Shown here piece by piece: positions 35,150 to 44,400 of a stretch of 64,000 nt of DNA; position 1 is the first letter of the stretch; every line of letters starts with the position of its first letter. The notes under the pieces were generated by a model. It searched no databases and was not told where the DNA came from. It saw only the letters and a list, made by a program, of their open reading frames with translations. The position numbers were made by a program, and so were the translations under genes. The stretch covers positions 806,001 through 870,000 of the forward strand of contig NZ_CP019344.1 in assembly GCF_002117125.1 (NCBI RefSeq), in the 5' to 3' direction. The DNA is from Nonlabens spongiae. Lineage in GTDB: Bacteria; Bacteroidota; Bacteroidia; Flavobacteriales; Flavobacteriaceae.

Positions 35150-35605
35150 GTGAAAGTAGTAAAAATCATAGCGTGGATAGCATTGATTGCCTTTGTGGTC
35201 ATCCAATTTTTCCCTGTGGATTATAACCAGAGCGAAATAGTGCCACAAACCGATTTTATGCTCGTGAACAAAGTACCTGCAACGGTTGAACAATCGTTGC
35301 GGGTTTCCTGCTATGATTGCCACAGTAACAATACCAATTATCCTTGGTATAGCAAAATTCAACCATCTGCTTGGTATTTGGAACATCATATTAAGGAAGG
35401 AAAGGCAGAATTGAATTTCAACGAATGGGATGACCTTTCAGACCGTAGGAAAACCAGCAAATTAAGGTCAATTATAAGCCAGATTGAGGATGGTGAAATG
35501 CCTTTGGATAGCTATACGTTGATTCATAGGGATGCCATTTTTTCTGAAACGAACAAAACAGCAGTAATTGACTATATGAAAAAATTAAAAGATAGCTTGG
35601 AATAA
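35150..35605 (+). CDS. Haem-binding-domain protein (CxxCH)
   Basis: A 151-residue protein. It starts with GTG directly after the preceding stop codon. One N-terminal transmembrane segment (IIAWIALIAFVVIQFFPV) is followed by a periplasmic domain with a single c-type haem motif CYDCHSNNTNYPWYSKIQP and conserved WYLEHHIKEGKAELNFNEWD, as in the Bacteroidota haem-binding domain family. It may feed or accept electrons near the multicopper oxidase; that is inference. Confidence 0.82.
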   Translation: MKVVKIIAWIALIAFVVIQFFPVDYNQSEIVPQTDFMLVNKVPATVEQSLRVSCYDCHSNNTNYPWYSKIQPSAWYLEHHIKEGKAELNFNEWDDLSDRRKTSKLRSIISQIEDGEMPLDSYTLIHRDAIFSETNKTAVIDYMKKLKDSLE

Positions 35606-35679
35606 AGTCCTGCTGCGGGAAGGGAAGTTTGATGGTTGGTTAGTGACCCTTCCCGTGACAGGCACAAATTAGTAAAGTA

Positions 35680-36156
35680 ATGAAACACACCTATCACATA
35701 CAAGGAATGACCTGCAATGGTCGCAGAACCCACGTCGAGAAAACTCTTTCTAAAGTAGATGGTGTAATTGAAGTATTGGTCAATTTAGAAAAATCTGAAG
35801 CGGTCATTGAAATGGAATCGCATATTCCTATCGAAACATTTCAGAAAGCACTAAAGCAAGATGATGGTTCGTATAGCATCCACAAACCAGGCGAACATCA
35901 TCACGAGGATGATTCCGCTTCCGCGAAAGCGAAATCCCTAAGAAATCAAGCACGAATATCATTCACCCAAAATCAAAATTTAGCTCAAGCAAAGGATGCC
36001 GAGGAAATTCTCTTGAAAAATTATGAGACAGGAACCATCGATTTTAATGATGTACTAGACATACAGGAATTGCAGTTGAAATTTCAAACACAACAGATAC
36101 AAGCCATACAGATGTACTACGTACAATCTGCCTATTTGAATTATTTAATAAACTAA
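35680..36156 (+). pseudogene. Chimera: HMA domain joined to the C-terminus of a TolC protein
   Basis: A 158-residue ORF. Residues 1-75 are a heavy-metal-associated domain, but the metal site reads GMTCNGRRTHVEK where the family has CxxC, so the second Cys is lost. From residue 79 the protein abruptly becomes the last 78 residues of a TolC-family channel (AKSLRNQARIS to YLNYLIN), without signal peptide or the rest of the channel. The joint is exactly at a palindrome variant (35917-35931). The first 100 bases after it are nearly identical to the TolC gene at 31920, and the rest is more diverged. It is most likely non-functional. Confidence 0.85.
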
Positions 36157-36160
36157 AAAA

Positions 36161-36706
36161 TTGAACAAAATTAAAACACTTAAAACAACAATCGCAGCAA
36201 TCACTATTATAATGGCAATGAGCTGTAAGGAAAACAAACAAGATGCACAAATGAACACGCCTGAAGAGGTGCAAAAAGCCAAAGAGCAAACACCAGATGT
36301 TGCCGATGCCTCTTTTGTAGATGGTATGACCGGCAAAGCCTGGAACAATTACTTGCAAGTTAGAACCGCTTTGGTAGAAAGCGATGCAGGAACTGTCCAG
36401 ACTGTCGCAGGAAATCTCGCAGAGAGCTTTGGTGAACAGCGTGCAGAACTTAAATCCTTAGCCCAACAAATGGCTGACAGCGATGATATTGAAAAACAAC
36501 GTGAGTTATTTTCACAATTTGGTCAACAGGCAGAAAACCTTTTCAAAAATGGACTGAGTGAAGGAACTATCTACAAACAGTATTGCCCTATGGCTTTCAA
36601 CAATACGGGTGGCTACTGGTTCAGCGATGTAGATGAAATACGCAATCCTTATTTCGGTGACCGTATGTTGAAATGTGGTAGCGTAACTGAAACCATAGAA
36701 AAATAG
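36161..36706 (+). CDS. DUF3347 lipoprotein, copy 2
   Basis: A 181-residue lipoprotein with a TTG start (four bases after the chimera stop), lipobox MAMSC (Cys about 22) and a DUF3347 domain: WNNYLQVRTALVESDAGTVQ, QYCPMAFNNTGGYWFSDVDE and NPYFGDRMLKCGSV. It resembles the copy at 34553 but lacks the Met-rich linker. It is directly followed by the CPH-type ATPase, with 2 bases between them. Confidence 0.86.
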   Translation: MNKIKTLKTTIAAITIIMAMSCKENKQDAQMNTPEEVQKAKEQTPDVADASFVDGMTGKAWNNYLQVRTALVESDAGTVQTVAGNLAESFGEQRAELKSLAQQMADSDDIEKQRELFSQFGQQAENLFKNGLSEGTIYKQYCPMAFNNTGGYWFSDVDEIRNPYFGDRMLKCGSVTETIEK

Positions 36707-36708
36707 GT

Positions 36709-38787
36709 ATGGAAAAGCATAAGCATCACAAAAAACACGACGACCATCACGACCACAGCGGTCACTCTAGTCACGATGATGGGCACAAAGACCACAATCA
36801 TCACGAACACAACGGTCACGGCGATGGCCATCACAATCATAACGACCATCACAGGATGATGATAGCCGATTTTAAAAAACGGTTCTGGATTTCGCTCATC
36901 GTTACCGTTCCCGTGCTTGCACTCGCACCTATGATTCAAAAATTCATTGGGATAGAATGGGATTTTACAGGTCGATATTACGTTCTGTTTGGATTATCAT
37001 CATTTATCTATTTCTATGGCGGCTGGCCATTCTTAAAAGGAATGGTAGATGAGATTAAAGAAAAAAGCCCTGGAATGATGACGCTCATAGCTGTAGCGAT
37101 TTCAGCAGCCTATTTGTATAGTAGTGCCGTAGTTTTTGGACTGGAAGGAAAAACATTCTTCTGGGAACTGGCTACCCTAATCGTGGTAATGCTGGCCGGC
37201 CATTGGATTGAAATGAAATCCGTTCTCGGCGCGAGCAAGGCCTTGGAAGAACTCGCAGCATTGATGCCAGATGAGGCCCATCTTTTGGTCGATGGCGAAG
37301 AAAAGAATGTTCCTGTTTCAGAGTTGAAGTCGGGCGATGTCATTCTTATCAAACCGGGCGAGAAAGTTCCGGCAGATGGTACCATTGTCGATGGCTCATC
37401 TAGCATCAACGAAAGTATGATTACGGGTGAAAGCAAGCCTGTTTCCAAAGAAAAAGATGACGAAGTCATTGGCGGTTCGGTCAACCAGTCGGGTGCGCTC
37501 AAGGTAGAAATCAATAAAACTGGCGATGACACCTATTTATCAAAGGTCATTAAGCTGGTTCAGGATGCGCAGTTAAAAAAATCAAAAACACAGAAATTGG
37601 CAGACCGTGCCGCTTTCTGGTTGACCATTGTTTCGTTGGGCGTTGGTGCGTTGACATTTATTGTTTGGTTGTCTCTGGGAAGAGACCTTGCCTTTGCAAT
37701 GGAACGTATGATCACGGTAATGGTCATTTCCTGCCCACACGCTTTAGGGCTTGCCATTCCTTTGGTAGTTGCCATATCCACCAGTATTTCCGCAAAAAAT
37801 GGGCTATTGATTAGAAATAGGACTGCCTTTGAGAATAGCAGACAAGTGACCACCATCATATTTGATAAAACGGGTACACTTACCGAAGGTTCACATACGG
37901 TAAATAAATTGGTATCGCTTTCGCAAGAACACAAAGAAGAAGACATCCTGCAATTGGCAACCGCCGTCGAACAACCTTCAGAACATCACATTGCCAAAGG
38001 GCTGATTAAGGAAAGTAAAGAACGGGGGATTGATATTCCGGAAGTAAAGGATTTTGAATATCAATCTGGCGTAGGTGTGATAGGAAAAGTTGATGGCACA
38101 ACTTATCATGTAGGTGGCCCCAATATGCTGGAAAAGGTTGGGTTGGACGAACCTGAAACCGATACTGATGCCAATGAAACAGTCGTATATCTCATTCAGG
38201 ATAAAGAGATTTTGGGCTATGTGAGTTTTGTGGATAAAATACGTGAGAGCAGTTATGATGCCATTAAAACCCTAAAGGATAATGATATTAAATGCATTCT
38301 TCTAACAGGCGATAATGAAAAAGTGGCAAAAGCCGTAGCCGATAAGCTCGATATGAAAGACTATTTCGCTGGTGTATTACCAGATGAAAAGCAGGATAAG
38401 GTGAAAGAACTGCAAGACCAAGGTGAAGTTGTGGCAATGACTGGTGACGGTGTGAATGATGCACCTGCACTTGCCCAGGCAGATATTGGTATTGCTATCG
38501 GTTCAGGAACTGATGTTGCTGCAGAGACGGCAGATATCATTTTGGTGGACAGCGACCCAAAAGATATTTCCAGCCTCATCTTATTCGGTAAAGCCACTTA
38601 CAAAAAGATGATTCAAAACCTGATTTGGGCAACGGGTTATAATGTCATTGCAATACCTCTTGCAGCAGGTGTACTCTTCAGCGCAGGGATTATGATAAGC
38701 CCAGCCGTAGGTGCAGGTCTGATGGCATTGAGTACCGTGATTTGTGCTATCAATGCACAATTTTTGAGAAAACAATTGAAAAATTAA
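36709..38787 (+). CDS. Copper-translocating P-type ATPase, CPH type (CopB-like)
   Basis: A 692-residue P1B-ATPase. The first 45 residues are about half His (MEKHKHHKKHDDHHDHSGHS and on), a metal-binding tail. The TM6 motif is CPH (VISCPHALGLAIPL), the P1B-3 signature linked to copper or silver export. Other marks are TGES actuator (MITGESKPVSKEK), phosphorylation site DKTGTLTEG, GDNEKVAKAVA and the hinge MTGDGVNDAPALAQADIG. It would pump Cu from the cytoplasm to the periplasm, where oxidase and RND pump take over. Confidence 0.95.
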   Translation: MEKHKHHKKHDDHHDHSGHSSHDDGHKDHNHHEHNGHGDGHHNHNDHHRMMIADFKKRFWISLIVTVPVLALAPMIQKFIGIEWDFTGRYYVLFGLSSFIYFYGGWPFLKGMVDEIKEKSPGMMTLIAVAISAAYLYSSAVVFGLEGKTFFWELATLIVVMLAGHWIEMKSVLGASKALEELAALMPDEAHLLVDGEEKNVPVSELKSGDVILIKPGEKVPADGTIVDGSSSINESMITGESKPVSKEKDDEVIGGSVNQSGALKVEINKTGDDTYLSKVIKLVQDAQLKKSKTQKLADRAAFWLTIVSLGVGALTFIVWLSLGRDLAFAMERMITVMVISCPHALGLAIPLVVAISTSISAKNGLLIRNRTAFENSRQVTTIIFDKTGTLTEGSHTVNKLVSLSQEHKEEDILQLATAVEQPSEHHIAKGLIKESKERGIDIPEVKDFEYQSGVGVIGKVDGTTYHVGGPNMLEKVGLDEPETDTDANETVVYLIQDKEILGYVSFVDKIRESSYDAIKTLKDNDIKCILLTGDNEKVAKAVADKLDMKDYFAGVLPDEKQDKVKELQDQGEVVAMTGDGVNDAPALAQADIGIAIGSGTDVAAETADIILVDSDPKDISSLILFGKATYKKMIQNLIWATGYNVIAIPLAAGVLFSAGIMISPAVGAGLMALSTVICAINAQFLRKQLKN

Positions 38788-38791
38788 AAGA

Positions 38792-39271
38792 ATGGAAAAT
38801 AATAGCAAAATGACAACAAGTAACTACGGCAAGTTTGCCGCAATGATGGGCGTATCATTTGTTATGATGTATGGAATAATGTTCTTAAATGCAGATGTAT
38901 TTGACCACGTGATGCTCAGTAATACCAGAACTTATATGACCTTGTTGATGGTTGCCCCTATGGCGATATCAATGATGTTGTTTATGTGGGGAATGTATAA
39001 AAATAAAAAGCTGAATTTTTTAATAATCGGATTTTCAGCCATTGTCTTTATCGCTACGCTATACGGCTTGAGGCAGCAGGTTTTTATATCTGATGTACAA
39101 TGGATGAAAGCAATGATTCCACACCATTCAAGCGCTATAATGGTAAGTCAGAAAGCAAATCTTAAAGACCCAGAGGCTATTAAGCTAGCAGAAGAAATCA
39201 TTGAGGCACAAGAACGTGAGATAGCACAAATGAAAAAGATGATTTATCGTTTAGAAAATCAAGAACAATAG
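38792..39271 (+). CDS. DUF305-domain membrane protein
   Basis: A 159-residue protein with three transmembrane segments in the first 90 residues (FAAMMGVSFVMMYGIMFL; LLMVAPMAISMMLFMWG; FLIIGFSAIVFIATLYG). A short DUF305 domain follows: WMKAMIPHHSSAIMVSQKA, then EIIEAQEREIAQMKKM. The HH pair and Met-rich helices are typical of DUF305, commonly found in copper islands. It is 4 bases after the ATPase and 2 before cusB, so the three form one translational block. Confidence 0.87.
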   Translation: MENNSKMTTSNYGKFAAMMGVSFVMMYGIMFLNADVFDHVMLSNTRTYMTLLMVAPMAISMMLFMWGMYKNKKLNFLIIGFSAIVFIATLYGLRQQVFISDVQWMKAMIPHHSSAIMVSQKANLKDPEAIKLAEEIIEAQEREIAQMKKMIYRLENQEQ

Positions 39272-39273
39272 AT

Positions 39274-40983
39274 ATGAACAAAAATGTGATTTATATAGCG
39301 GTGGCGTTGCTTATCGGTTTGGGTGTTGGTTGGTTTGTGTTTTCTAATGATGACAATTCAGCTGCAGAACATTCCCATAATGAAACCGCGGAAAACCAAA
39401 TGTGGACGTGCTCGATGCACCCACAGATTATGCAACCGGAACCAGGCGACTGCCCTATTTGTGGTATGGATTTGATTCCTGCTGAAGCAGGTGCCGTTGG
39501 TCTTGCTATCAATGAATTTAGAATGACTGAAAATGCGCTTGCGTTGGCAAATGTTCAGACCACTATTGTCGGTAATAGTTTGGTAGATGAAGACGATACC
39601 ATCTCACTATCTGGTAAAATTGCCCAAAACGATGACTTAAATAGCGTACAGGCCAGTTATTTTGATGGACGTATTGAAAGGTTGAACGTTACCTATGAAG
39701 GCCAGCAGGTCAACCGAGGTCAATTGCTGGCAACCATCTATGCACCTAATCTGGTGGCTGCCCAGCAAGAACTGATAACAGCATCATCGCTCAAAGAGTC
39801 CCAACCTGCTTTATACAATGCGGTACGCAACAAGTTGAAAAATTGGAAATTGACCGATAATCAGATAGATGCAATTGAAAGCTCTGGTACCGTACGAGAA
39901 AATTTCCCGATATATGCCACGGTATCAGGTACGGTAACTGAGGTAATGGCTGCACAGGGCGATTATATAAAGGCAGGTCAGCCTATTGCAAAACTGAGCA
40001 ACCTATCTACCGTGTGGGCAGATTTTGACGCCTATGAAAATCAGTTGGAACAGTTCCAGACAGGTCAAGAAATTAGCGTAACCAGCAATGCCTATCCCAA
40101 CAGAGAATTTGAGGCGCAAATTTCTTTTATCGACCCTATTCTTGACACACAAACACGCACCGTAACGGTCAGGGCAACGCTGCAAAATAGAGATGGATTG
40201 CTCAAGCCAGGTATGTTTGTCTCTGGTGAGATTGAAGGCACGTCCAATGTTGGACAAGATGATTTAACCATTCCAGCAAGTGCTGTAATGTGGACAGGTG
40301 AGCGTTCATTGGTATACGTTAAAACCAATCCCAACGAACCTGTTTTTGAAATGAGGGAAGTGACGCTGGGCAATCGCAACGGTGAATTTTTTACGGTACA
40401 GTCTGGATTGGAAAGCGGTGACGAAATCGTAACCAACGGTACGTTTACTGTAGATGCAGCAGCACAGCTACAAGGGAAAAAATCTATGATGAATCAGGGA
40501 AAAAAACAGGCATCTGAGATGCCTATGTCTCAAATGAAAATGGAATTTACAGAGAATTTTCAAAAGCAATTTAAAAAGGCCCTCAAGCCTTATTTGCAGA
40601 TGAAAGATGCATTGGTAGCGAGCGATGTCAGTCAAGTTTCCGCTTTCGCGAAAGCAACATCAACATCTTTAAAATCCGCTGATATTAAAAGTCTCGGTAG
40701 TATGGAACAATCACATATCAAGAAAAGTATCGAAATGCTCGATGCCATTGCAGCGAACGATATTCTGGAAAATCAACGTGACCATTTTGTGATATTAAAT
40801 GAAAATATGGTGCCCATTGCGATAAATGTAAATGGAACCGATGAGATGCTATACGTTCAGAAATGCTCAATGGCAAATAATAATAAAGGCGCAGTTTGGC
40901 TAAGCGCTGAGAAGGATATACACAATCCCTATTATGGCGATGCAATGCTTACTTGTGGTAGTGTGATTGAGGAAATCAAATAA
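39274..40983 (+). CDS. cusB: RND periplasmic adaptor CusB with metal-binding and DUF3347 domains
   Basis: A 569-residue membrane fusion protein. It has an N-terminal membrane anchor, then a heavy-metal-binding (YHS-like) domain WTCSMHPQIMQPEPGDCPIC, then the HlyD/CusB barrel and lipoyl parts (LNVTYEGQQVNRGQLLATIY; YATVSGTVTEVMAAQGDYIK). From about residue 420 comes a Met-rich linker and a third DUF3347 domain ending QKCSMANNNKGAVWLSAEKD and NPYYGDAMLTCGSV. The palindrome at 40642 reads AFAKAT. It should link the RND pump at 27166 to its TolC channel; the added domains probably load metal. Confidence 0.92.
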   Translation: MNKNVIYIAVALLIGLGVGWFVFSNDDNSAAEHSHNETAENQMWTCSMHPQIMQPEPGDCPICGMDLIPAEAGAVGLAINEFRMTENALALANVQTTIVGNSLVDEDDTISLSGKIAQNDDLNSVQASYFDGRIERLNVTYEGQQVNRGQLLATIYAPNLVAAQQELITASSLKESQPALYNAVRNKLKNWKLTDNQIDAIESSGTVRENFPIYATVSGTVTEVMAAQGDYIKAGQPIAKLSNLSTVWADFDAYENQLEQFQTGQEISVTSNAYPNREFEAQISFIDPILDTQTRTVTVRATLQNRDGLLKPGMFVSGEIEGTSNVGQDDLTIPASAVMWTGERSLVYVKTNPNEPVFEMREVTLGNRNGEFFTVQSGLESGDEIVTNGTFTVDAAAQLQGKKSMMNQGKKQASEMPMSQMKMEFTENFQKQFKKALKPYLQMKDALVASDVSQVSAFAKATSTSLKSADIKSLGSMEQSHIKKSIEMLDAIAANDILENQRDHFVILNENMVPIAINVNGTDEMLYVQKCSMANNNKGAVWLSAEKDIHNPYYGDAMLTCGSVIEEIK

Positions 40984-41017
40984 AAACCTTTGCACACCAG
41001 TTGCATTGTAATTCTGT

Positions 41018-41025
41018 TATCTTTG
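41018..41025 (+). promoter_or_regulatory. Promoter -7 box for a leaderless transcript of the second pump block
   Basis: TATCTTTG ends 4 bases before the GTG start at 41030, the same arrangement as at 26621. No TTG at the usual distance. Confidence 0.5.
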
Positions 41026-41029
41026 TATT

Positions 41030-41347
41030 GTGAAAATCTTTACGCTCATATTCTCATTTTATCTGCTTGCGCTTAATTTTGCGCCTTGCAGTGATGCAAA
41101 TGTTGACTCTTCTGAGGATAGCACGCAAATAGAATTTTCACAAAGTGATACAGGCGATCACGACCACAATCTACTTGATATGTGTTCCCCTTTTTGTCAT
41201 TGTCACTGCTGTCACGTTCACACGTTGGATTTTGGGTTAAATGTCTTAGACCTTTACCATCCAGCAGACTATAAACTTTCTACGGTTTATTTTGACAGTA
41301 TAGGCAAAGATATTCCCCATTCCCTTTTTCAGCCACCTCGGGCATAA
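41030..41347 (+). CDS. Small His/Cys-rich exported protein (DUF6660-like)
   Basis: A 105-residue protein with GTG start, N-terminal signal segment (FTLIFSFYLLALNFAPCSDA), an acidic linker, and a metal-binding-looking cluster DHDHNLLDMCSPFCHCHCC followed by HVHT. It probably corresponds to the DUF6660 group found beside metal efflux genes in flavobacteria. It stands 120 bp before the second RND pump, as the HYC_CC_PP protein stands before the first. The His/Cys cluster suggests zinc, cobalt or copper binding in the periplasm. Confidence 0.75.
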   Translation: MKIFTLIFSFYLLALNFAPCSDANVDSSEDSTQIEFSQSDTGDHDHNLLDMCSPFCHCHCCHVHTLDFGLNVLDLYHPADYKLSTVYFDSIGKDIPHSLFQPPRA

Positions 41348-41466
41348 TTCAGTTTTCATAGGATAACTATATCCTTTTTTGAAGTTTTCCTAATGGGAAT
41401 GCTCAACTATGTTTTTGCTATGCGAAAACGCAAACTCGTTTTTTAACTGAATTAATACATTAATCT

Positions 41467-44400
41467 ATGATTAACAGAATCATTGATTTTTCAATCAATA
41501 ACAAATTCATCATTGGTCTGTTCACGTTGACTCTTATAGGAGTTGGCATTTGGTCAATGGCAACAGTAAACCTTGGGTCTGTCCCAGATATTACCAATAA
41601 TCAGGTGCAGGTCATCACGCAATCGCCCAATCTGGGAACGGAAGATATTGAACAGTTCGTAACCTATCCCGTAGAACTATCTATGGGTAATTTACCGGGC
41701 GTTACCGAAATAAGATCTATCTCACGTTTCGGACTCTCTGTAGTAACCATCGTTTTTGAAGACGATATGGGAACCTATCTTCCTCGACAGCTGGTACAGG
41801 AAAAACTAAACGAACTGGGCGAATCTATCCCTGAAAAATTTGGAAGTCCATCTATGGGTCCCATCTCTACTGGTTTAGGTCAAATCTATGAATACACTAT
41901 AAAGCCAGAGGAGGGTTTTGAAAACAAGTATTCGCCTATGGAACTGCGCACCGTGCAAGATTGGGTTATCAAACGACAACTCACATTACTGGAAGGCGTG
42001 GTAGAGGTCAACTCTTATGGAGGCAGTATTAAACAGTACGAGGTCGCTGTCAACCCAGATAAGTTGAATAGTTTGGGTATTAGTATTTCACAAGTGTATG
42101 AGGCTCTCGCTCGGAACAATGTGAATACAGGCGGTGCTTACATAGAAAAAAATAAAATGTCAAATTTCATAAGAGGTGAAGGTCTTATTCGCTCTTTGGA
42201 AGACATCAAGAATATCTCGATTATCAACGAAGGCAACATTCCCGTAACTATTGGAGATGTTGCAACACGCGTCCATTTTGGGAATCAGGTACGTTATGGT
42301 GCTTTTACGCAAGACGGTAAGGAAGCCGTAGGAGGAATAATAATGATGCTAAAAGGTTCAAACCCTAATGCGGTTATTCAAAATGTTAAGAATCGTATGG
42401 CAGAAATTGAAAAATCCCTGCCAGAAGGTCTCACTATCGCCCCTATCATTGATCGTAGTGAGCTAATTGCCAGAACGACCGATACCGTTAAAACCAATTT
42501 ACTGGAAGGCGCCCTAATCGTGATATTTGCCCTTGTTTTATTGTTGGGTAGTTTAAGAGGTGGCATCATAACGGCCACGACCATACCGTTGTCCTTGCTT
42601 TTTGCCTTTATATTAATGAAGCAATTTAATGTATGGGCAAACTTAATGAGCTTGGGAGCTATTGATTTTGGGATTATCATAGATGGTGCGGTAATTATTA
42701 TAGAAGGAACGGTTTATGAGATCCAAAAACGGATTAGGTCTGGCAAGCTAAAATTCAATCAAGGCGTGATGGATAAAGTGGCTTATGATGCAGGAAGCAC
42801 GATGATGGGTTCCGCTTTTTTTGGACAGATAATTATCCTCATCGTTTTTACGCCTATACTTTTTCTAACTGGTGTAGAAGGTAAAATGTTTAAACCTATG
42901 GCATACACCTTTGGGTTTGCAATGATAGGTGCCATCATCTTGTGTCTCACGTATGTGCCTATGATGGCAGCGCTTTTTATGAAACCAGTACAAAATACCA
43001 AAAACTGGTTCGGCAGGTTTGAGCGCTGGCTCGAAAAAATAAGTGATAAAATTATAGGTGCTATTCATAGTGCATATATGCCATTATTAAAGGGAGCCCT
43101 TAAACTAAAACTTATTGTTTTATCAGCTGCTGCCGTATTACTTCTTATTGCTGGTTTTATCTTTTCTAATATGGGTGGAGAATTTGTGCCCCAGCTTGAT
43201 GAAGGAGATCTAGCAATGCAAGCGCTCATTAGACCAGGAAGTTCATTATCCGAATCTATTGAAGTTTCCAAGAAAATAGAAACTATCCTATTAGAAAGTT
43301 TCCCTGAAATCAAGACGGTAACTGCTCGTATAGGTGTTGCAGATATTCCTACCGATCCTATGCCTATGGATATTGCAGATATGTACATCATCCTAAACAA
43401 GGATATGGACGAGTGGACAACAGCTTCTACTAAAGAAGGTTTGATAGATGCTATAAGAGATAAACTGGATGATGAACTCGTGGGTGTAAATTTAGTTTTT
43501 ACCCAACCAGTAGAGTTACGATTTAACGAGCTGTTAGAAGGCGTAAGAGAAGATATTGCTGTAAAGCTGTATGGCGAAGATTTAGATGTGTTATCACAAA
43601 AGGTTCAGGAAATGGCAGCGATTATACAGACCGTTCCTGGCGCTGGTGATGTGAGTGCAGAACGAACTGCAGGATTACCACAGATGACCGTAAAATATAA
43701 GCGTGATAAAATGGCGCAATATGGACTGGATATTCAAAAAGTAAATGATTACATAAGTACCGCATTCGCTGGCGGAACCGCAGGAGTAATTTTTGAAGGC
43801 GAGAAACGATTTGATCTCGTGGTACGATTTGATGAAAGCCATAGAAAAAGTATCGATGACCTACGCAATATGTATATCGATCTTAAGGATGGCAATCAGA
43901 TACCCATTATCGAAATAGCCGAAATTGAATACGTCCCTGGACCTATGCAAATTTCACGTGACAATACGTATAGAAGAACCTACGTAGGTGTAAATGCAAG
44001 AGGCAGGGATGTGGAGTCTGTAGTAAAAGATATTCAGCAAAAATTAGATGAAGAACTGGACTTGCCATCAGGCTATTATATTACCTATGGTGGCGAGTTT
44101 GAAAATCTACAAAGCGCAAAGGATCGTTTGATAATCGTTGTGCCCATCGCCCTGTTTTTAATATTTATACTGCTGTACTTTGCCTTAAAATCCTTTTCAC
44201 AATCGCTAATGATTTACATAGCGATTCCCTTGGCGGCCATCGGTGGTGTGTTTGCCCTATGGTTGCGGGATATGCCATTTAGTATTTCCGCAGGTGTAGG
44301 ATTTATTGTGCTATTTGGTGTTGCAGTTCTTAACGGACTGGTACTTATAAACCGATTTAATTCCTTAAAAGAAGAAGGTGTGATAAGTATAAAGGATAGA

